Shown here piece by piece: positions 57,701 to 64,000 of a stretch of DNA of 64,000 bases; position 1 is the stretch's first letter, and each line of letters starts with the position of its first letter. This DNA is from Cunninghamia lanceolata. Taxonomy: Eukaryota; Streptophyta; Pinopsida; Cupressales; Cupressaceae. The notes below the pieces were generated by a model that was not told the DNA's origin, did not search any database, and saw only the letters and a program-made list of their open reading frames with translations. A program made the position numbers and the translations under genes. The stretch spans positions 46,592,001 through 46,656,000 of the forward strand of contig BSBN01000809.1 in assembly GCA_027924645.1 (NCBI GenBank), in the 5' to 3' direction.

Positions 57701-57990
57701 TATCACCAAATTTTACCACTCCTCCTTCATACCTTTCCAAATCTATAAACTTGTTTTTGTCACTAGTCATATGGTGGGAGCATCCACTGTCAATGACCCA
57801 ATCATCCTTTTCTTCAACTTGAGTAGCCAGAGCTTTTTCTACAATTTTATGATTGACAGATTCAGAGGGCATTGGATCTTCTTCCTTGATGGCAATAAAC
57901 ACCCAGTCACTTCTGGATTTGTTTCATGTCTCTGATTCATCATCTGTTACTCCTTCATCATCTTCTTCATGAATAGTAACAATTCTTCTA
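54745..57990 (-). pseudogene. Element B pol (PR-IN-RT-RH), few lesions
   Basis: Read on the minus strand: protease WVIDSGCSHHMT (57588-57902 frame), zinc-binding region LWHRRMCHVNFDN..CKECQLGK, integrase core with HTDLCGP, LRSDRGG and PQQNGVVERKNQT all kept, integrase C-terminus (56487-56978), reverse transcriptase 55194-56447 with TKWLF and intact FVDDIIFGG (codon 55692-55694), and RNase H 54838-55188 with SLSTAEAKYIAAAG, ending near DIFTKPLP. Lesions include GGA to TGA near 57922, a stop after LLSVG at 57588, a frameshift near 57147, a stop after KQAPRA near 55808 and a frameshift near 55195. The catalytic residues I can see are preserved. Confidence 0.93.
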
Positions 57991-58905
57991 GAACCTTGAT
58001 CTGTTAGGGTTTGGCCTTGAAAATCTTTCCGAACACCTTGAGGCAAAATGACCAATCTTATTGCAGTTAAAACACTTATAAGGCAATTTTCCATCATACT
58101 TACCGGACCCTCTTGGCAGTCTTTTTGCAATAAGGGCTTCAAGTTGAGCAGCTTCTGCTTCATCTTCTTCCAGGTCTTTTCTTGTTTTTTCATACCATGA
58201 TAGTTTCCTTGAAGAGTTCTCCCCCGGATCAAACCTTTGTTTTCCTTTCACAGAGGCACTAGCTTTGAATGCGGATTCAGTCTTGGGAGGGGCATCTCTA
58301 AACTCAGTCAATTCAAGTGTAGCCAATTTACCAACTAATTGATCTCTTGTGACACCTGAATGGGCTCTGAATTCTTCAATGGAAGCAACCTTGTATTTGT
58401 AAGAATTAGGAAGAGATCTGAGAACTTTGCCAACAATCTCATCTTCATCCAAGACTCCACCAGCACATCTAATGCCACAAACAAGATCATTTACTCTGGG
58501 CATAAATGTAGTGATATTTTCATCTTCTCTCATCTTCAGGTTTTCAAATTTTCCTTTTAGACTCTGTAGCTTGGTACATTTCACATACTTGTCTCCTTCA
58601 TGCAGAAGTTCCAATTTTTGCCAAATCTCATGTGTAGTTTTTAGATCAACAACATTTATCAGTTCTAAATCAGATAAGGCACTTAGAAGAGCTTCTTTAG
58701 CTTGCAGATTGTTTTCAGCATCTCTGATTTCATCTATGGTTGACGGACCATTCTGTGGAGGAGTATACTTCTTTGAAGCCATAATCCAATACTGTATTCC
58801 CATACATTGCAAGTGACATTCCATGCGACTTTTCCAAAGAGTGTAATTGGTTCCATCAAACCTTGAACTATCCTTCTTGTATGATGACATCTTGGATCTC
58901 CTCAA
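57988..58905 (-). CDS. Element B gag, open 305-residue ORF
   Basis: Starts MRRSKMSSYKKDSSRFDGTN 25 bp inside the primer site. The UBN2-type capsid domain spans roughly residues 20-190 (TLWKSRMECHLQ, DENITTFMPRVNDLVC, LRSLPNSYKYKV). An acidic linker (RKDLEEDEAEAAQLEALIA) is followed by the zinc knuckle CFNCNKIGHFASRC near residue 280. The ORF ends soon after. Protease continues in the +1 frame, whereas in element A gag and protease are in the same frame, so an indel near 57990-58010 separates them here. The product would package element RNA. Confidence 0.88.
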   Translation of the reverse strand: MRRSKMSSYKKDSSRFDGTNYTLWKSRMECHLQCMGIQYWIMASKKYTPPQNGPSTIDEIRDAENNLQAKEALLSALSDLELINVVDLKTTHEIWQKLELLHEGDKYVKCTKLQSLKGKFENLKMREDENITTFMPRVNDLVCGIRCAGGVLDEDEIVGKVLRSLPNSYKYKVASIEEFRAHSGVTRDQLVGKLATLELTEFRDAPPKTESAFKASASVKGKQRFDPGENSSRKLSWYEKTRKDLEEDEAEAAQLEALIAKRLPRGSGKYDGKLPYKCFNCNKIGHFASRCSERFSRPNPNRSRF

Positions 58906-58930
58906 GCGGTTAAGCTCTCTAAGAGGAACT

Positions 58931-58944
58931 TGGCTCTGATACCA
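58931..58944 (-). promoter_or_regulatory. Primer binding site of element B
   Basis: The minus strand reads TGGTATCAGAGCCA two bases inside the LTR, a perfect initiator Met-tRNA site. Confidence 0.92.
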
Positions 58945-58946
58945 AT

Positions 58947-60311
58947 TTTTAGATTCAGGACAGACAACTGAGAGGGGGCATGAATCAGTTGTCCAAAACT
59001 TTCTTCCAATTAAACACTTAAATCCACTTTGTGATTTAGCAGCATGATAATAAATTAATCATGGAAACATAATGCATTAAATCAAGAGAAGAAACACATT
59101 AACACACAAGACACCAAGATTTTGACGTGGAAAACCTGGTTAAAGGAAAAACCACAGGGTGACTAACCCAAGAATGTATTCTCTATTAGAAGAATAGAAA
59201 GAATAAAATGGCACACGCCAATTAGGGCTCACTGCCCAAGCACACTGCTCACAAGAGGCTCACTACCTACAAGAGACACATTGTCTACAGAATAATAAGT
59301 ATCACATACTTGAACTAAAGAATAGCATCTTCACCATGCTTGAGTTAGTTCCATTTAAGCTCAATACTTCTACTCTGCTCCTCTCTACCACACTCTCATC
59401 ACCCCAACCTCCCTTTGAAATGACTTAACAACTCTTTATTTATACAAGACATCGACTTAGGAATTATCATCCAAGTCAGCATACATTACAGAGCAAATAC
59501 ATAAATATAACATGACTAGTTACAAAAAGACTTCATGCGGATCAACACACTGTCGGCCACACAAATCTGAGACTTCAATCTTCATTTAGGAACATGCCAA
59601 TCTTCACATAACATCTTCAAGATCATCCACAGGATGTGTAACTTATCCGGTTAGCCACACTTAGAAAGAACACCATCATCTGGAAGTAATTCTTCAATTG
59701 CGAGCTCAAACTCCAATGCGGACCATCAACACAAACAGGACACGATCCAAAGACCTCCACAAGCTTGTCTGAATCACCAAGAACATCCACACTACATCTG
59801 CTTACTGAAATCCTTATCTCCTTCATTCGGAACCTCAAGAACATAGTCTATCATCACTGTCACAATGGAATAGATGTTTGCAGACCTCCAGACCACAAAC
59901 CAATTGAGTTGTCAGTTAACATTGACTTCCTAAACACTTCCCCAAATCCACAGAACAAGATATTTCATTTCTAGATCTCACCGGACCTATCTGTGTCACT
60001 CTGTCACCTCTGAACATCTACCAAAACCGGTTTAACTTGAGCGGCGACAACTTCTTCAAATCTTCATGCGGACCTCTAAAATCTTTACTGGATCATCTTA
60101 AGACACATATCTACAAACCCTTTGATGCACATCCTCTGATCTTCATCTTAGATAGGATCTTTAGCTCACTGTCTTCACTATTCTTCTCTGTTCCTGATTA
60201 GGACTAATTTTCTCAATATCCTCAGCACACAGCTCATCCAATCCTTATCATCAATGCAATAGGAGTATGTTGACATCAATGACAACACCAGTTAGGCCTA
60301 TACTTGCAACA
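58947..60311 (-). repeat. 5' LTR of element B
   Basis: 1365 bp. The plus-strand left end is TTTTAG rather than TGTTAG, a single change at the terminal dinucleotide. Contains the perfect 9-bp stem GACAACTGA/TCAGTTGTC (58963-58971 and 58985-58993) around a G run. Confidence 0.93.
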
Positions 60312-60490
60312 AAGAGAAATTACTATGTTGAATGGAAAACAAAGCAAAGGAATGATAATGGAAAAGAAAAGGTTGAGCCGGTTGAAACTTAGAAAGAAAT
60401 GGACAAGATCTTGATCAAGAAAGAGGTAATTGAAGTTAAGGATAGATCCACACCAACATCTGGTGCAGATACTTCCTTCGAGGAGTAAAT
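60312..60490 (+). pseudogene. Element C gag, end after element B
   Basis: It continues the gag frame past the AAGAG duplication: NYYVEWKTKQRNDNGKEKVE, one TAG where Trp would fit, then IKKEVIEVKDRSTPTSGAD and a stop at 60486. No protease motif follows, so gag ends as its own short ORF and pol is absent. Confidence 0.6.
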
Positions 60491-60936
60491 TAAGAGCTCT
60501 AGCTTAAGGGGAGTAGTGTTGAAAATCCAAAACCCCCAGCTAGAAAGTGGGTGCCCCAAAATCTGACACGAAGGTATATGATGGAATCTAATGTGACAAA
60601 TATCTTAAAAGAAAAAATGGAAGAAAAGAAGTCAATGCGGCACATTGCGGAGCAATCTTGATCGACTGTATCTATCAAAGAAGACATGCATATTTTTGGG
60701 AATGAACATTTATGACAATTTAGGTCAAGTCATGCAGAGGATGAAAAGGGACTTGTTTGATTTCAAAATCACTTTGCATTCAAGATATCAGACATCTAGG
60801 AGAGACTAAGGTGAAACTTGAGCGACAACAACTAAGATTTGAAGGATTTGGAATGATTCAGATAAAGGAAACCCTAGCTTGAGGGAATAAGGTATTTTCA
60901 TCGAAACCCCATTTGTGAATCTATTAAAATTTTGCA
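60491..60936 (+). other. Spacer between gag and third ORF of element C
   Basis: 450 bp without a reading frame of note on the plus strand. This is where pol would lie in an autonomous copia element. The minus frame 60499-60687 has no recognisable features. Confidence 0.45.
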
Positions 60937-63306
60937 ATGGCAACTCTGCAAGTCGTTGATATCACTGAACGACCTCGGCCTAAATTTAAGAAACACCCAT
61001 TTAAAGCAACATAAGGGGATCTGATGGGTGCATTTTTAGACATTCCTCATGGAGTTCTGTATGTTGAGGATGTTAGGGCATATAAACATGTTTCTTTAGA
61101 TGAGTACAATGATGGGAGATTCGTAGAATTATTTTTAAACCATCTAGGTGATGATCAATATGACTTAAAGCCAGAGTATAAAGCCCTAAAGGAAAAGAAA
61201 TTTATCCAATATGTACACTTCCCTATTTTTGTAGAAGATGAATTGGTCTGGAATGTGCTTAGCAGAATACATCCTGAATTCATGTGGCTAAGACAACCCT
61301 TCAAAATCATTAAGGAAGTAATCAAGGCAGTAACTGGATTGAACTCCACCGGAGGCATGCCCTTCCTAAAGTCCGTCAAGAATCAAACTATCTCAGAGGC
61401 CACCAGAGCTAAATTTGATAAAAGGGCATTAATGATCAACGATATTATAGATCATGGTGTGAGATTTGCCTCAATGGTTTTCAGTTACAAGGTCTACTTC
61501 TCCAACCAGGAGAACTCTATTTCTGGCACAAAATTTATATTGTTTATCAGATGATAAAGGAGAATGCAGATTATGACCTATGCAAGTTGCTGTTAAATTA
61601 ATTAATGGAGAACCTGAGGAAGATAAAGGAGAGCAAGAGTTACCCCTTCAAGTACGATAAATTGGTCATTTGTTTATTCTTCTATTTCATGAATGAGCTA
61701 CCCAACATGAATAATCTATTCTGGACAAATGATAGACCAATGGTTGTGCAAATTAGGGATCACTTGAATAGTCTAGGAAGTTATGATGTGCAAAAAGCAA
61801 CATTGTGGGGGTATTTCAAAAAATTTCAAAGCATGATGCATTCTAGGGAAAGAGTCCCTAAGGGAATTGTTGAGAAATACAAGGATACAATTTGTTTCAT
61901 TGTCACTAAGGATCAATGCTTAATGGAAGCTGTGGAATCCAGAACTGTATGGGTAATGCCCATGGGATATGAGGTAGATGGACAAATACTAGAAAACTAT
62001 GCCCAACACCTATTCAACAAACCTAGAGACACTAAAGAAGAGAGGTTTGGGACTTATGAAGAACTAAGTTTAAGACTTCATGTTGAATTCAGGAAGCCAG
62101 AATCCACCAGGAAGGTGAGAAAAGAAGTAGAAGAAATTGCTACAAGATATGGGTTCACAAAAGAACAAGTTAAAGAATCAGGGGAAAGAGCAAAGAGAGT
62201 AGAAAAGGAAAAACAAGCCCGAAAAGACTCAAATGTCTACTAGGGGTTCTCTACCTCCTCTGGTGCCACACCATCAATGAGTATGGAGAAAACATCAAAG
62301 AAATCTACTGTCAAAGATACAAAGAGGAAGAAAATGAAGGGGAGAAGATTGTATGTTAGTGTAGGTAGCAAGGATGAAGAAGAAACTAAGTCTGATGAAG
62401 AAGTGAAAAAGATGAACGCAGAGGGCATCAAGGCCTCTGGAAGCACCAGAGAAAAGCCCTTCAGAAGTAAGAAAGCCATCAAAAGATAAAAGGTAGAGGA
62501 GCCTTACATTGAAAAGGCTACAATTTTAATTAAGGATGTGTTGAAATCAGTCACTATAAATGGGAATCTGAAGCCCATGATTGAATTTTATGATGAATAT
62601 AATGATGTTCATAAGAGAGTCCTTGAAGATGCCATAGTGGAATACTGAACATATACAACAGAGCCCTTATTGAGATCATCTCTGATCTCCCTGAGAGCCT
62701 AGCTAACATTTTGACTATCAGAAAAGAGACTGCTAGGGCAAAGGATATTGAACTGAGATAACATTTATTAACCAGACTGTGTCTGGATATTACTCCCAAA
62801 CAAGAAGCATTAATCTCTAAGGAAATCAAGGATGAGTTCAAAACCAAGAAAAGGATGAACTCTTTAATGCTAGGAGAAATTGACAAGGTTGTCAAAGAAA
62901 TAGAAGAAATCACTTTGAGAGCCTTGAAGAAATATAATCTTCCTATCATCTATGACAAAGAAGAAATAGATGGTGAAGATAACACATCTGTTCTAGAAAT
63001 CAATGTTGAAAAGGATACAGACCAAGTTGACAAAATAGCTGAAGAAAAGGGAACACTTGCCTCTTTGGAACATCAAATAGAGGACAAAACTGATGGTGAG
63101 AAGACTAAGGAAATAGAAATACCTGCTACTGAAACTATATCCTCATCGGAACACAGGAGTGAGGAGAAAACTGACAAGGAAGAATAGGTTGAGAATAATC
63201 CTCCACAAGAGCAGAAGGATAACACCAACAAGGCCATGAACATAGATCCTCCGGAGCAGAAACATAAAGATGAAGTCTCCAGTGTAGCAAGAGACACTGT
63301 AGAGTG
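60937..63306 (+). pseudogene. Element C third ORF, unknown function
   Basis: Starts MATLQVVDITERPRPKF at 60937, with one TAA at 61012 and a long open part 61024-61500 (VLYVEDVRAYKHVSLDEYND, PEFMWLRQPFKIIKEVIKAV, ATRAKFDKRALMINDIIDHG). A frameshift near 61500 leads to LYFWHKIYIVYQMIKENADY and the open part 61605-62240 (YGF..EQVKESGERAKRVEKE at its end). Then Lys/Glu-rich blocks follow, a stop at 62241, another near 62487, a frameshift near 62640, and a Glu/Asp-rich tail to VARDTVE. Total would be about 780 residues. It resembles the uncharacterised proteins carried by many plant retroelements, but I cannot name a family. No signal peptide or clear membrane span is seen, which argues against an envelope protein. 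Confidence 0.6.
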
Positions 63307-64000
63307 TTGGGAATTAAGGTGTCTCAACCTTGGTAATTCCTTGCATTATTTATGTTTGTATATATTAATTAATTGCCTATGTTGTAAATAAATTGTAAAT
63401 TCCATATTGTCATGTTGTGGGATGTGGCACGATGATGTGTCATCCTACATGGAAGATAACAACTTGTAATTTTGTCCTCACATGAGGAGATAGGCATCCC
63501 ACTTTGTGGTAGGAGCATTTTGCCATGTGTCGGCATCTTTCATGTGTGTGTAAGGGAATGTTTACAGAAACAGTTATGACGGATTCCTATGATGAAGTTA
63601 TGACATGTAAGAGTCAGAAATAGAAGCATGTAAGACAGGTGAAGACATGTGTCATGAAGCATCATTGAAAAAGGCATATTTGGGTGCCCCAAGGTGGACT
63701 ATGATATGTTGTAAGAGAATATGCTATTTATAGCCTATGTATGACATATTCTCTTACAGCTGTAAGTTGTAACCACTATGACAGATTCTATGACAGTCGT
63801 AAGTGTCGTAAGAGCATCTATCATAGCCCATTTTGGAAATAGGCAACCTCTTTGGGATGGGAGCTATGGACAAGTGTCAGGAACATTCTACAATGTTGAC
63901 CAAGTGTCCTTAGGAGTGGGTTTTGCGCCATGAGGCCATGTTGGACGCCCATTCCAAGTTTGGACCAATATTGCCTTGTATATGCTATATAATCAGGTGC
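63307..64000 (+). repeat. Probable LTR start of another element
   Basis: It begins TGTTGGGAATTAAGG, cutting the third ORF of element C, and runs to the window end. A 13-bp perfect inverted repeat (63711-63723 with 63745-63757) overlaps a 14-bp palindrome CTTACAGCTGTAAG (63751-63766 region). TGCTATATAATC near 63981 is a good TATA box. No internal region is reached, so the call rests on the TGTTGGG start and the promoter-like end. Confidence 0.5.

Larger units (their letters stand above)
53037..60311 (-). mobile_element. Ty1/copia element B, nested in element C
   Basis: Complete minus-strand copia, 7275 bp, with perfect target duplication AAGAG (53032-53036 and 60312-60316). LTRs of 1377 and 1365 bp are very similar. 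The primer site is perfect. Gag is open. Pol stays mostly in one frame with few stops. It is the best preserved element here and must be younger than element C, which it splits. Confidence 0.96.
49699..63306 (+). mobile_element. copia element C (Sirevirus-like, no pol), composite
   Basis: The plus-strand element inserted in gypsy gag. Order: a 61-bp LTR start, the tail of a third ORF, multiple polypurine tracts, a full LTR (50308-52036), primer site, gag with four zinc knuckles, [element B, 53037-60311], gag end, then a large third ORF cut at 63306 by another LTR-like sequence. No protease, integrase or reverse transcriptase is found. Multiple polypurine tracts and an extra ORF downstream of the usual pol position recall Sireviruses. 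The right end is outside the window, so the target duplication cannot be tested. Confidence 0.7.

Noticed and set aside
60937..63306. Element C third ORF as a retroviral envelope gene
   Set aside because: No signal peptide, membrane anchor or heptad fusion features could be seen. The position alone is not enough.

Overview
The window is plant nuclear DNA in which almost everything is transposable-element sequence. It looks like a very large, repeat-filled genome. A conifer or other gymnosperm would fit, but nothing here proves the species. The evidence is the dense nesting of Ty1/copia and Ty3/gypsy LTR retrotransposons, LTRs from 0.1 to more than 4 kb, initiator-methionine primer sites next to LTR ends, and only two fragments that look like host genes (an LRR receptor-like protein N-terminus and a broken DEAD-box helicase copy). 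No complete, undamaged host gene is visible.

Layout. 1-2246 and 9584 onward: the 3' part of a dead Ty3/gypsy element (integrase), split by copia element A (2247-9583, minus strand, target duplication GAAAT). 10300-16700: a G-poor CAT-rich stretch, a minus-strand gypsy gag fragment, and two head-to-head copies of one gypsy leader/LTR around tandem repeats. 17450-17850: a LINE reverse-transcriptase zinc-finger remnant. 19586-19881: a 296-bp miniature LTR element (TRIM) whose LTRs carry a tRNA-like module with Pol III A and B boxes. 20721-22985: TATA box, receptor-like-protein N-terminus and an RH42/PRP5-type helicase pseudogene lacking its DEAD motif, followed at once by a copia 3' end. 26054-37506: a very large LTR element (two LTRs of about 4.16 kb, 3.1 kb interior) resembling the LARD class, with a decayed ORF of no recognised family. 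39260-40570: a 1.3-kb non-autonomous LTR element (target duplication GGAAG). 42090-49698: pieces of Ty3/gypsy elements sharing one LTR, split by a solo copia LTR (42832-44398, target duplication GTATA). 49699-63306: copia element C (plus strand) with gag and a large unknown third ORF but no visible pol, itself split by copia element B (53037-60311, minus strand, target duplication AAGAG). 63307-64000: the start of another probable LTR.

How it fits together. The insertions give a relative order: gypsy, then element C, then element B on the right side; gypsy, then element A on the left side. Several elements (TRIM, 1.3-kb element, LARD-like element, element C) lack polymerase genes and would need enzymes from autonomous relatives such as A or B. 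A and B themselves are inactivated. Many premature stops look like C-to-T changes (CAG/CAA to TAG/TAA, TGG to TAG), as expected for methylated, silenced elements.

The observations I rate highest are the tRNA-like module in the TRIM LTRs, the pol-less copia element with a third ORF, the LARD-like giant, the helicase pseudogene abutting a copia polypurine tract, and a stem-plus-C-run motif near the end of several copia LTRs whose stem sequence differs between families.
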